Source: Leucobacter sp. Ag1 (GTDB lineage: Bacteria; Actinomycetota; Actinomycetes; Actinomycetales; Microbacteriaceae). From it: 63,037 bases of DNA. This document shows positions 17,556-25,642 of the stretch, piece after piece. Within the stretch, counting starts at the first letter, position 1. Every line of letters begins with the position of its first letter. The notes below the pieces were generated by a model. The model was given only the letters and a program-made list of their open reading frames with translations. It did not search any database and was not told the DNA's origin. A program made the translations under genes and the position numbers. The stretch lies in assembly GCF_000980875.1 (NCBI RefSeq), contig NZ_LAYO01000092.1, forward strand, positions 1-63,037. The letters are read 5' to 3'.

Positions 17556-18466
17556 TGCTGTACTCGAAGACCACCGCCGAGCAGAAGCGGCTGGCGCTGC
17601 GCGAACGCCTCGCGAGCGGTGAGCTGCTCCGCTTCCCGGGTGCGTTCAATCCGCTCTCCGCCCGGCTCATCGAACGCAAGGGATTCGACGGCGTCTACAT
17701 CTCGGGAGCGGTGCTCGCCGCCGACCTGGGGCTGCCCGACATCGGGCTCACGACGCTGAGCGAGGTCGCCGGCCGCGGGGAGCAGATCGCCCGCATGACC
17801 GAGCTGCCGGCGATCATCGACGCCGACACGGGCTTCGGCGAGCCGATGAACGTCGCCCGCACGATCCAGAGCCTCGAGAACGCCGGGATCGCGGGTTGCC
17901 ACATCGAGGATCAGATCAACCCCAAGCGGTGCGGTCACCTCGACGGCAAGGCCGTCGTCGATGTCGACACCGCGGCGAAGCGGATCCGCGCGGCGGTCGA
18001 TGCGCGTCGGGACCCGAACTTCCTGATCATGGCGCGCACCGACATCCGGGCGACCGCCGACGGGCCGATGGGACTCGATATCGCCGTCGATCGCGCGAAG
18101 GCGCTCGTCGACGCGGGCGCCGACGCGATCTTCCCGGAGGCCATGCGCACGCTCGAGGAGTTCGAGACGATGCGGGGCGCGGTCGACGTGCCGCTGCTCG
18201 CCAACATGACCGAGTTCGGCAAGAGCGAGCTGTTCAGCGCGCAGCAGCTCGCCGACATCGGCATGAACATCGTGATCTGGCCCGTGTCGATGCTGCGCAT
18301 CGCGATGGGCGCGACCGGTCGCGCTCTCGACGCGCTGAACGACGAGGGGCACCTGCGGGGTCGTCTGGACGAGATGCAGCACCGGGCGGACCTCTACGAC
18401 CTGGTCGACTACGAGGCCTACAACCGATTCGATTCCGGGGTGTTCAACTTCGAGGTCGAGCGCTGA
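17555..18466 (+). CDS. prpB: 2-methylisocitrate lyase
   Basis: 303 residues, isocitrate lyase/PEP mutase fold. The motifs DADTGFGEPMNVARTI (Mg-binding Asp), HIEDQ and PKRCGHLDGK are diagnostic: the catalytic Cys sits in KRCGH as in PrpB rather than KKCGH of isocitrate lyase. It cleaves 2-methylisocitrate into pyruvate and succinate. The start codon overlaps the prpD stop by one base. A pair of hairpins separates it from prpC. Confidence 0.94.
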   Translation: MLYSKTTAEQKRLALRERLASGELLRFPGAFNPLSARLIERKGFDGVYISGAVLAADLGLPDIGLTTLSEVAGRGEQIARMTELPAIIDADTGFGEPMNVARTIQSLENAGIAGCHIEDQINPKRCGHLDGKAVVDVDTAAKRIRAAVDARRDPNFLIMARTDIRATADGPMGLDIAVDRAKALVDAGADAIFPEAMRTLEEFETMRGAVDVPLLANMTEFGKSELFSAQQLADIGMNIVIWPVSMLRIAMGATGRALDALNDEGHLRGRLDEMQHRADLYDLVDYEAYNRFDSGVFNFEVER

Positions 18467-18469
18467 GTC

Positions 18470-18545
18470 GATCCTGCGGCTCCGCTGCATCGCCGGAGTC
18501 GCAGGATCCCCCGAGCACCGCATGAGATCCTGCGACTGCGCAGGA
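18470..18545 (+). promoter_or_regulatory. Tandem, mutually exclusive hairpins between prpB and prpC
   Basis: Arm 1 (18470-18484, GATCCTGCGGCTCCG) pairs with arm 2 (18494-18508); only one G-U pair is imperfect. Arm 3 (TCCTGCG, 18528-18534) pairs with arm 4 (18539-18545) across ACTG. AGTCGCAGGATC (18497-18508) is also an exact complement of GATCCTGCGACT (18526-18537), so arms 2 and 3 can pair instead. This could set the prpB:prpC mRNA ratio by termination or processing. Confidence 0.6.
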
Positions 18546-18574
18546 CGAGCCGAGACGCGACGAAGGAGTCGAAG

Positions 18575-19705
18575 ATGACCGATACGGAGATCAAGAAGGG
18601 CCTCGCGGGGGTCGTGGTCGACACGACCGCGATCTCGAAGGTCAACCCCGAGAGCAACAGCCTGCTCTACCGCGGATACCCGGTGCAGGAGCTCGCCGCG
18701 AGCCAGCCGTTCGAGGCGGTCGCGTACCTGCTCTGGCACGGCGAGCTGCCGACCGCCGCTCAGTTGGCGTCGTTCGAGGCGATGGAGCGCTCGCTGCGAC
18801 CGCTCGACCCACGAACGTTCGCGCTGCTCGACGCGATCCCGAGCGACGCGCACCCGATGGACATCGTGCGAACGGTCGTGAGCCAGCTCGGTACCTTCGA
18901 CGAGACGCTTCACCGGCCCGGCGGCTGGACCGATCGCGAACTCGACCTCGGACGCTCCGCGTACCTCTTCGCGCAGCTGCCGACCATCGTCGCCGCGGTG
19001 CAGCGCCGTCGACGCGGGCAGGAACCGATCCCGCCGCGCGACGACCTCGACTACGCCCGCAACTTCCTCTGGATGACCTTCGGCGAGCTGCCGTCCGACG
19101 CGGCGGTCGACGTCTTCCGAGTCTCGATGGTGCTCTACGCCGAGCACTCCTTCAACGCCTCGACCTTCACTGCACGAGTGATCGCCTCGACGACCTCCGA
19201 TCTCTACTCGGCCGTGGTCGGCGCGATCGGGGCTCTGAAGGGGCCGCTGCACGGCGGCGCCAACGAAGCGGTCATGCACATCTTCGACGAGATCGGATCC
19301 GCCGACGCGGTCGGCGCCTGGCTCGACCGCGCGCTCGCCGAGAAGCGCAAGATCATGGGGTTCGGTCATCGGGTCTACAAGCACGGCGATTCCCGCGTGC
19401 CGACCATGGACCGCGCCCTCAGGGTGCTGCTCGACGAATCGGGGGATACCGGGCTCGCCGGGCTCTACGAGACGCTCGAGCGGGAGTTCGTGGCGCGCAA
19501 GGGCATCTACCCGAACCTCGACTACCCGTCGGGCCCCGCTTACCGTCTGCTCGGCTTCGACACCGAGATCTTCACGCCGCTCTTCATCGCTGCCCGCGTG
19601 ACGGGATGGACCGCGCACGTCATGGAACAGGCGGCGTCGAACGCGCTGATCCGCCCGCTGTCGGCGTACGACGGCGTCGACGAGCGCCACGTGCCGGGGG
19701 TCTGA
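18575..19705 (+). CDS. prpC: 2-methylcitrate synthase
   Basis: 376 residues, the short citrate synthase form usual for PrpC. GVVVDTTAISKVNPESNSLLYRGYPVQEL is the N-terminal signature split here as GVVVDTTAISKVN and LLYRGYPVQELA; the catalytic region has GPLHGGANEAVMHIF and MGFGHRVYKHGDSR, giving the two catalytic His, and the Asp lies near EIFTPLF. It condenses propionyl-CoA with oxaloacetate; such enzymes often also accept acetyl-CoA. AAGGAG lies 8 nt before ATG 18575. A 21-bp hairpin follows. Confidence 0.93.
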   Translation: MTDTEIKKGLAGVVVDTTAISKVNPESNSLLYRGYPVQELAASQPFEAVAYLLWHGELPTAAQLASFEAMERSLRPLDPRTFALLDAIPSDAHPMDIVRTVVSQLGTFDETLHRPGGWTDRELDLGRSAYLFAQLPTIVAAVQRRRRGQEPIPPRDDLDYARNFLWMTFGELPSDAAVDVFRVSMVLYAEHSFNASTFTARVIASTTSDLYSAVVGAIGALKGPLHGGANEAVMHIFDEIGSADAVGAWLDRALAEKRKIMGFGHRVYKHGDSRVPTMDRALRVLLDESGDTGLAGLYETLEREFVARKGIYPNLDYPSGPAYRLLGFDTEIFTPLFIAARVTGWTAHVMEQAASNALIRPLSAYDGVDERHVPGV

Positions 19706-19728
19706 CGCTCGGCAGGCCCCGACCGGAA

Positions 19729-19774
19729 CACGCAGAGGGCCCGGGATCCTGACGGATCCCGGGCCCTCTGCGTG
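19729..19774. terminator. Strong bidirectional terminator after prpC
   Basis: A perfect 21-bp stem (19729-19749 with 19754-19774) closed by the tetraloop TGAC. It lies between the convergent prpC and aldehyde dehydrogenase genes. Confidence 0.85.
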
Positions 19775-19782
19775 CGAGTGGA

Positions 19783-21138
19783 TTACTCGGCGAAGCGGAA
19801 GAGCTTCTTGTTGGCGAACTCCAGCATGCCGCCCTTGCCGAGCTCGCGGCCGTAGCCCGACTTCTTCACGCCGCCGAAGGGCACGTCAGCGCCCTCGAGG
19901 CCGGCGCCGCCGATGAACACCATGCCCACGTCGAGCTGGTTGCCCACGCGCTCGGCGCGCTCGAGATCGTCGGCGATGACCACGGAGCCGAGGCCGTACG
20001 GCGACGAGTTGGCGAGGCGGATCGCCTCTTCATCGCTGGACACCTTGTAGAGCTGCGCGACGGGGCCGAAGAGCTCCTGACGGTAGACGTCCATCTCGGG
20101 GGTCACGCCGCCGATGACGGTCGGGGTGTAGAAGTTGCCCTCGGGAGCGTTGTTGCCCACGAGCACCTCCGCGCCCTGGTCGATCGCGCCCTGCACCTGA
20201 GCCTTGAGGGTCTCGGTGGCCTTCTCGGACGACAGGGGGCCGTAGTTGCCCGCCTCGAGCGACTGGCCGGCGATGGCCTCCTCGAACTTCTTCGAGAACT
20301 CGTCGTAGACCGTGTCGAGCACGACGATGCGCTTCGAGCCGTTGCAGGCCTGACCGGTGTTCTCCATGCGGCCGCCGACCGCGTGCTCGACCGCGTGGTC
20401 GATGTCAGCGGTGTCGAGCACGATGAAGACGTCCGAGCCGCCGAGCTCGAGCACGCACTTCTTGAGGTGCTTGCCGGCCTGCTCGGCGACGATCGAACCC
20501 GCGCGCTCCGAACCGGTGAGCGAAACGCCCTGGGTGCGGTCATCGGCGATGATGGTCGAGATCTGCTCGTGCGTCGCGAAGACGTTGACGTAGGCGCCCT
20601 TGGGGAAGCCCGCGTCGAGGAAGATCTGCTCGAGCGCGAGTGCCGATTCGGGGCACTGCTCGGCGTGCTTCAGGATCACGGTGTTGCCGAGGATCAGGTT
20701 CGGGACCGCGAAGCGGGCGACCTGGTAGTACGGGTAGTTCCACGGCATGATGCCGAGGATCACGCCGATGCCCTGGAAGCGGAAGAAGCTCTTCAGGCCG
20801 TCCTCGACCTCGAGCTCCTCGTCGGCGAGCCACTTCTCGGCGTTCTTGGCGAACGCCTCGGTGATCGCGCCCGAGAACTCGGCCTCGCCGATCGACTGGT
20901 CGAGCGGCTTGCCCATCTCGCGGTGGATGATGGCGCCCAGCTCGTCCTTGCGCTCTTCGAAGAGCTCGGCTGCGCGGTGTGCCAGGGCGGCGCGCTCGGC
21001 GACCGTGGTGGTGCGCGACCACTCCTGGTAGGTGCGCTGCGTGCTCTCGAGCGCGCTCTCGATCTCCGCCGCGGTGGCGTCGGGGTACTCCTTGACGGTC
21101 TCACCGGTCGCGGGATTGATGACGGCGTACTTGCCCAT
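19783..21138 (-). CDS. NAD(P)-dependent aldehyde dehydrogenase, succinate-semialdehyde type
   Basis: 451 residues from ATG 21138, which has AAGGAG 10 nt upstream; a GTG three codons earlier would be too close to that site. Catalytic Cys is in NTGQACNGSKRI and the general base Glu in LELGGSDVF. N-terminal YAVINPATGETVKEYPDAT and GVILGIMPWNYPYYQVARF match the GabD/YneI short succinate-semialdehyde dehydrogenase group (about 450-460 residues). Likely role: oxidation of succinate semialdehyde or a similar short aldehyde, for example from 4-aminobutyrate derived from agmatine/putrescine, which would fit the ureohydrolase nearby. The substrate is inferred. Confidence 0.85.
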   Translation of the reverse strand: MGKYAVINPATGETVKEYPDATAAEIESALESTQRTYQEWSRTTTVAERAALAHRAAELFEERKDELGAIIHREMGKPLDQSIGEAEFSGAITEAFAKNAEKWLADEELEVEDGLKSFFRFQGIGVILGIMPWNYPYYQVARFAVPNLILGNTVILKHAEQCPESALALEQIFLDAGFPKGAYVNVFATHEQISTIIADDRTQGVSLTGSERAGSIVAEQAGKHLKKCVLELGGSDVFIVLDTADIDHAVEHAVGGRMENTGQACNGSKRIVVLDTVYDEFSKKFEEAIAGQSLEAGNYGPLSSEKATETLKAQVQGAIDQGAEVLVGNNAPEGNFYTPTVIGGVTPEMDVYRQELFGPVAQLYKVSSDEEAIRLANSSPYGLGSVVIADDLERAERVGNQLDVGMVFIGGAGLEGADVPFGGVKKSGYGRELGKGGMLEFANKKLFRFAE

Positions 21139-21246
21139 GGATGACACACTCCTTGTGAACTTCGTCGTTAGCGTGGTTGCAGCCAGTTTGGCACACCCGG
21201 ACGGGGAGCACTAGCTCCGGATTCCCGCGCGGGTCACCGGTTCTGG

Positions 21247-21927
21247 CTACGGATCCCGGGGGTCCGGGGGCTGGACGGCTTCGGAAACCGTCGTTTCTGC
21301 GATTGCGCGGATCGGTGAACCGTCGCCGCCGAAGATCCGGAGCGGCAGCAGCGAAATCCGCACGTTCGCTGGGAGCTGACCGAGTCCGCGCAGATTCTCG
21401 ACGATGGCGCCGCCGCGTCCCAGCCACTGCTCGTGCACGGGCAGCCCTGCGCCGGAGACGGCGCGCGGCGTCGAGTCCGGGCTCAGCGTGTCGACGCCGA
21501 GCACGCGGGCCCCGGCGCCCCAGAGCCGCTCCGCGAGGTCCGCATCGACGAACGGATGGGCGAAGGCGGCATCGGAGCCGAAGCGCGTGTCCCATCCGGT
21601 GGCGATCAGGACCGCCGGGGGCAGGCGCTCGGGGAGGGGCTCCGCGAGATCGTCGATCCCGTACGCGGTGTCGGGGCGGGGATCGGTGACGCGCAGCACC
21701 CGCGCGTCACCGACCAGCCATTCCAGCGGCAGCTCGTCGACCGTCGCTCCGCCGACGACCGAGTGCGACGGCGCGTCGATGTGGGTGCCGGCGTGCGAAC
21801 CGAGGTCGAGCCGCGCGACCGCGACGCCGTCCTCGGGCACCGCGAGGGCCGGTTCGATCCGCACCTCGGGATCGCCGGGGAACACCGGCATCCCGGTCTC
21901 GAGCGGGTGGCTCAGATCGACGAGCAT
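21247..21927 (-). CDS. Cyclase family protein (kynurenine formamidase-like metal hydrolase)
   Basis: 226 residues. The N-terminus MLVDLSHPLETGMPVFPGDP and the metal-binding motif SHAGTHIDAPSH (HxGTHxDxPxH) are diagnostic of the PF04199 cyclase/KynB family, which hydrolyses formamides or small cyclic amides and needs a divalent metal. The later LPVHEQWLGRGGAIVENL also fits. It is the last gene of a minus-strand group with an NTF2-like protein and an NCS1 permease, only 4 nt from the permease gene. With an NCS1 permease upstream, a cyclic ureide or amide substrate is plausible. Confidence 0.85.
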   Translation of the reverse strand: MLVDLSHPLETGMPVFPGDPEVRIEPALAVPEDGVAVARLDLGSHAGTHIDAPSHSVVGGATVDELPLEWLVGDARVLRVTDPRPDTAYGIDDLAEPLPERLPPAVLIATGWDTRFGSDAAFAHPFVDADLAERLWGAGARVLGVDTLSPDSTPRAVSGAGLPVHEQWLGRGGAIVENLRGLGQLPANVRISLLPLRIFGGDGSPIRAIAETTVSEAVQPPDPRDP

Positions 21928-21931
21928 CGCG

Positions 21932-23386
21932 TCACTCCGGGCGCGGGGCGCGCGTCGCGCTGGGGTGCTCGAGGCGCAGCGCGCTCGTGGTGTCCGCGCC
22001 GTCGAGCAGGTGCCCGGTCGGCTCCGCGTCGCGCGGGTCGCGCAGCCCCAGGCCGCGCACGCCGCCGAGGCCGTACATGAGGCCGAGGTAGAGCAGGAAG
22101 CTCAGGATGAAGGCCGGGATGTTCGCGCCGATCGGGCTCGGGAGCACGTACGACATGAGGTACGACGCCGCTGCGCCGATCACCCAGACGATCACGGCGA
22201 CCCAGTTGACACCGCCCGAGTACCAGTACCGGCTCTCGCGCCGCTCGTGCAGGATCTGGCGGGAATAGCCGCGTCGCTTGAGCAGGTAGTAGTCGGCGAT
22301 CATGATCGCGAACACCGGCACGAAGAAGGCGCTGATGACGAAGAGGAAGTCGGTGAACTGGTTCAGCAGGCCGAGGAACGTGGAGCCGATGATCGAGACG
22401 ATGCCGAGCACGATCGCGGTCGGCAGGAAGCGCAGGTGCCAGCGCGACTGAGCGTTGACCACCGAGGTCACCATGCCGAAGACGACCATCGTGTTGGTCG
22501 CCATGACCGACAGGAAGATCGCGATCCCGAGCGGCCAGCCGAACTCGCCCACGATGACCGCGGGGTCGAACGCGGTGGCGTCCCCGCCGCGCAGCAGCAC
22601 GGTGCTGAACGCCACGAGGCCGAGCAGCATCGCGATGCAGGTGGACAGGGTGTAGCCGATGCCGGATCCGACGATGCCGGCGGTGCTGCTCTTCGCGTGG
22701 CGGTTCATGTCGGCCGAGAGGACGGTCCACGAGATGGCGGTCGCGAGCACCATGTCGAGCGTGATGAACGGGGTGCCGCCCAGGCTCGTGTCGACGGGGA
22801 GCGCGGCGAACTCGGAGGGGCTGAACGCGCCGAAGGCCGCGGCGAACACGAAGCCCATCACGATCAGGATCAGGAGGGCCAGCCAGGGCTCGACCCGCGA
22901 GATGCCCGTGTGGCCGAAGATGGCCAGCACCACGACGATGCCCTGGCAGATGGCCGAGAACAGCGCCGGGTTCGAGAATCCGGTGGCCTCGTGCACGAGG
23001 TAGTTGACGGTGACACCGGCCAGCATCGCCTGCACCCAGCTCCACCCCATCAGGATGATGAGGTTCGCGGCGGCGGGGATGATGCTGCCGCGGATCCCGA
23101 ACGAGCCGCGGGTCAGCGCCATGGTGGGGAGCCCGGTGCGCGTGCCCATGTTGCCGACGAGCACGAGCACGATCACGCCGAGCAGGGTGCCGACGAGGAT
23201 CATCGCGCTCGCAGTGCCGAACGACACCGCGGGGACGAACAGGGTGCCCGTGAGGAGGGTCGTGACCACCAGGTTGGCGGCCAGCCAGATCATGCCGATC
23301 CGGAGCACGCCCTGGGTGCCGCGGACCGGGCCCGCGGATTCGTCCTGGCCGTCGAGGTTGACGGCCATCGTCTCCGGGCTGCTCAT
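21932..23386 (-). CDS. NCS1 family permease (cytosine/purine/hydantoin/allantoin type)
   Basis: 484 residues, about 12 membrane spans. The start ATG at 23386 overlaps the stop of the NTF2-like gene (ATGA, 23383-23386). LAANLVVTTLLTGTLFVP in helix 1, TRGSFGIRGSIIPAAAN near helix 3 and WSWVQAMLAG match the PF02133 transporters for nucleobases, hydantoins, allantoin or thiamin precursors, driven by Na+ or H+. The helix-1 and helix-3 substrate contacts do not allow me to name the substrate. A cyclase-family hydrolase follows directly, suggesting that the imported compound is opened by that enzyme. Confidence 0.88.
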   Translation of the reverse strand: MSSPETMAVNLDGQDESAGPVRGTQGVLRIGMIWLAANLVVTTLLTGTLFVPAVSFGTASAMILVGTLLGVIVLVLVGNMGTRTGLPTMALTRGSFGIRGSIIPAAANLIILMGWSWVQAMLAGVTVNYLVHEATGFSNPALFSAICQGIVVVLAIFGHTGISRVEPWLALLILIVMGFVFAAAFGAFSPSEFAALPVDTSLGGTPFITLDMVLATAISWTVLSADMNRHAKSSTAGIVGSGIGYTLSTCIAMLLGLVAFSTVLLRGGDATAFDPAVIVGEFGWPLGIAIFLSVMATNTMVVFGMVTSVVNAQSRWHLRFLPTAIVLGIVSIIGSTFLGLLNQFTDFLFVISAFFVPVFAIMIADYYLLKRRGYSRQILHERRESRYWYSGGVNWVAVIVWVIGAAASYLMSYVLPSPIGANIPAFILSFLLYLGLMYGLGGVRGLGLRDPRDAEPTGHLLDGADTTSALRLEHPSATRAPRPE

Positions 23387-23793
23387 GCGTCGGCGCTCGT
23401 CTCGGGCACGGTCGAGAGGTGCTCGTGGATCGCGACGAGGCCGCCGTCGGCCTCGGCGCGGAAGATGATGCTCTCGCGCTCGACGTAGGAGTCGGGGCCG
23501 TCGGCGGAGTCGATGCTCGTGGCGACGGTGTGGCTGAAGACCGCGCCGCCGTCGAACACCTGCACGAGGCGGTCGGTCGAGCTGCAGGAAGTGACCTTCC
23601 AGCCGCTCTCGACCCAACCGGCCCACAGCGCCTCGTACTCGGCGCGCGAGTTCAGGCGCGCGGGCTCGGGGTGGAAGATGAAGCTCGCGTCGGCGGAGAA
23701 GCCCGCGAAGTAGGCGGTGGTGTCGGTCGCCGCGAACGCGTCGATGATGGCGTCTGCGGCGTCGAGCACGGCCGCTTCGGTGGGAGTGGGCAT
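23383..23793 (-). CDS. SnoaL/NTF2-like domain protein (DUF4440-type)
   Basis: 136 residues. The layout of one helix pair followed by a curved sheet (DAADAIIDAFAATDTTAYFAGF, then SFIFHPEP, and SYVERESIIFRAEADGG) is that of the NTF2-like superfamily. Members include ketosteroid isomerase-like enzymes and non-catalytic binding proteins; no catalytic pair can be assigned with confidence. GGAGA lies 7 nt before the ATG. It heads the group NTF2-like, NCS1 permease, cyclase. Confidence 0.75.
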   Translation of the reverse strand: MPTPTEAAVLDAADAIIDAFAATDTTAYFAGFSADASFIFHPEPARLNSRAEYEALWAGWVESGWKVTSCSSTDRLVQVFDGGAVFSHTVATSIDSADGPDSYVERESIIFRAEADGGLVAIHEHLSTVPETSADA

Positions 23794-23855
23794 ATCGGTT
23801 CTCCTATGAACGGGTGCTGCGGGAGCTGCTGCGGTGCGGAGGGAGGGGAAGTGGA

Positions 23856-23887
23856 ACCGCCGGCCCCGCCGAAGCGGGACCGGCGGT
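23856..23887 (-). terminator. Hairpin after the ureohydrolase gene
   Basis: A 14-nt arm (23856-23869) pairs with 23874-23887 around the loop CGAA with one mismatch. On the minus strand it follows the agmatinase stop by 6 nt and precedes the NTF2-like start by about 60 nt, so it may end or attenuate transcription between them. Confidence 0.65.
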
Positions 23888-23893
23888 CGGGGA

Positions 23894-24844
23894 TCAGGCC
23901 TCGCGGCCCGCCATCGCGCTGACGAGCTCGTAGATCACATGGCTCGCGGCGACCGCGGTGATCTGCGCGTGATCGTAGGCCGGAGCGACCTCGACCACGT
24001 CGGCGCCGACGATGTTGAGATCGGCGAGACCGCGGATCAGGCGGAGCATCTCGCGGCTGGTGAGGCCGCCGGCTTCGGGGGTGCCGGTGCCGGGCGCGTG
24101 AGCCGGATCCAGCACGTCGATGTCGATCGAGATGTAGAGGGGCTTGTCGCCGACGCGGGTGCGGATCCGCTCGAGCGCGGCGGGGACGCCGTTCTCCTCG
24201 ATGAACTCGGAGGTGACGATCTGGAAGCCGAGCATGGCGTCGTCAGCCAGGTCCTGCTTGCCGTACAGGGGGCCGCGGGTGCCGCCGTGCATGGAGGCCG
24301 TCATGTCGATGAGGCCCTCCTCGGACGCGCGGCGGAAGGGGGTGCCGTGCGTGGTGGGGGCACCGAAGTAGGTGTCCCAGGTGTCGAGGTGCGCATCGAA
24401 GTGCAGCACGGCGACGGGGCCGTGCTTCTTGTTGATGGCGCGCAGCAGCGGCAGCGCGATGGTGTGGTCGCCGCCGATGGTGACGATCTTGTCGACCTTC
24501 TCGCCGAGCTCGGTCGCGGCGGCCTCGACCTGGTCCACGGCCTCGGTCAGGTTGAACGGGTTCGCGACGATGTCGCCGGCGTCGACGACCTGCTTGAGCG
24601 CGAACGGCGACACGTCCTGAGCCGGGTTGTAGGGGCGGAGCAGCCGCGAGGCCTCGCGCACGTGCGAGGGGCCGAAGCGGGCGCCCGGGCGGAAGCTGAC
24701 GCCGGTGTCGAAGGGCACGCCGACCACTGCGATGTCGGCCGAGGGCACGTCCTCGATGCGGGGGAGCTTGGCGAAGGTGGCGATCCCGGCGTAGCGAGGC
24801 GTGAGGCTCGCGTCGACGGGACCCTGCGGCGTGTGATCGGTCAC
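23894..24844 (-). CDS. speB: Agmatinase/ureohydrolase (SpeB family)
   Basis: 316 residues from GTG 24844, preceded by AAAGGA at 7 nt; the longer frame to 24919 runs through the operator. The binuclear Mn ligands are all present: [21 protein letters not shown] and [22 protein letters not shown]. The family hydrolyses agmatine to putrescine and urea, but close relatives act on guanidinobutyrate, guanidinopropionate or guanidine itself, and sequence alone does not separate these. Divergent from an XRE-cupin regulator across a strong palindrome. A succinate-semialdehyde dehydrogenase-like gene nearby would fit a guanidino-compound route to succinate. Confidence 0.82.
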   Translation of the reverse strand: MTDHTPQGPVDASLTPRYAGIATFAKLPRIEDVPSADIAVVGVPFDTGVSFRPGARFGPSHVREASRLLRPYNPAQDVSPFALKQVVDAGDIVANPFNLTEAVDQVEAAATELGEKVDKIVTIGGDHTIALPLLRAINKKHGPVAVLHFDAHLDTWDTYFGAPTTHGTPFRRASEEGLIDMTASMHGGTRGPLYGKQDLADDAMLGFQIVTSEFIEENGVPAALERIRTRVGDKPLYISIDIDVLDPAHAPGTGTPEAGGLTSREMLRLIRGLADLNIVGADVVEVAPAYDHAQITAVAASHVIYELVSAMAGREA

Positions 24845-24874
24845 GTCGGGTCCTTTCGTGAAATCTAGGTTTCT

Positions 24875-24895
24875 ATGTTTACCTGTGGTAAACAT
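24875..24895. promoter_or_regulatory. Near-perfect palindromic operator, ureohydrolase/XRE-cupin
   Basis: ATGTTTACC, 3 nt, GGTAAACAT: 9-bp arms with no mismatch. It overlaps the likely -35 region of the ureohydrolase promoter, whose -10 is probably the minus-strand TAGATT at 24862-24867. A second palindrome, GTGGAG and CTCCAC (24903-24919), lies closer to the regulator's candidate -10 TATAGG (24926-24931). Confidence 0.6.
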
Positions 24896-24991
24896 GTGAA
24901 GCGTGGAGGTGAACTCCACCTCGACTATAGGTCCGCGACCGGCGAACGGTCAACGCGAGTCGATTGCGAGCGAGACACGAAACGAGGCGCC

Positions 24992-25573
24992 ATGCGAGCG
25001 GTGAATCCCGAAGCCGGGTCCGGCGACATCAGGATCGGAGCCCAGCTGCGCGCCTGCCGGCTCGCCCAGAACCTCACGCTCGAACAGCTCGCCGAGGCGA
25101 CCGGCGTCACCCGAGGGTTCCTCAGCCGGCTGGAGCGCGATGCCACCTCGCCGAGCCTCGCCACGCTGCTGCAGATCTGCGAGGCGCTCTCGATCTCGAT
25201 CGGCAGCCTGTTCGAGCCGCCGGAGGTGCAGCGGATCGCCCTCGACGACGCCCCGCGCATCAACATGGGCGGGCAGGGCGCGCTCGAGCGGCAGGTCACG
25301 CCCCGCTCGGAATCGCGAGTGCAGCTGATCCGCTCCTCGCTCGCGCCGAACGCCAGCGGGGGCGAGGCCCTCTACACCGTCAACTGCGACCTCGAGGTGC
25401 TGCACGTCGTCGCGGGTTCGCTGCACCTGCGGCTGTCTGACCGCGAAGAACGGCTCGTCGCGGGCGACACGCTGACGTTCCCCGGGCGCTCGCCGCACAC
25501 CTGGACCACCGGCGCCGACGGCGCGGAGGTGCTGTGGGCCCTGATCCCGGCCGCGTGGAGCGGATCGAACTGA
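24992..25573 (+). CDS. XRE-family regulator with C-terminal cupin domain
   Basis: 193 residues from ATG 24992. Helix-turn-helix at about residues 10-65 (LAQNLTLEQLAEATGVTRGF, then LSRLERDATSPSLATLLQI) followed by a cupin_2 ligand domain (about residues 110-185: CDLEVLHVVAGSLHLRL and LVAGDTLTFPGRSPHTW). This is the architecture of PuuR and relatives that sense polyamines or small amino-acid-derived ligands. Its divergence from a ureohydrolase gene over a 21-bp palindrome supports local control of guanidino/polyamine breakdown. A hairpin terminator follows. Confidence 0.85.
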   Translation: MRAVNPEAGSGDIRIGAQLRACRLAQNLTLEQLAEATGVTRGFLSRLERDATSPSLATLLQICEALSISIGSLFEPPEVQRIALDDAPRINMGGQGALERQVTPRSESRVQLIRSSLAPNASGGEALYTVNCDLEVLHVVAGSLHLRLSDREERLVAGDTLTFPGRSPHTWTTGADGAEVLWALIPAAWSGSN

Positions 25574-25604
25574 CCCGGTCCGGGGCCCGGTACTCGGCGC
25601 GTAT

Positions 25605-25638
25605 CGCTCGGTACCCGGCTCCTGCCGGGCACCGAGCG
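25605..25638. terminator. Bidirectional hairpin between XRE-cupin and MFS genes
   Basis: CGCTCGGTACCCGGC (25605-25619) pairs with 25624-25638 over TCCT with one mismatch; it sits between two convergent genes. Confidence 0.75.
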
Positions 25639-25642
25639 GCGA

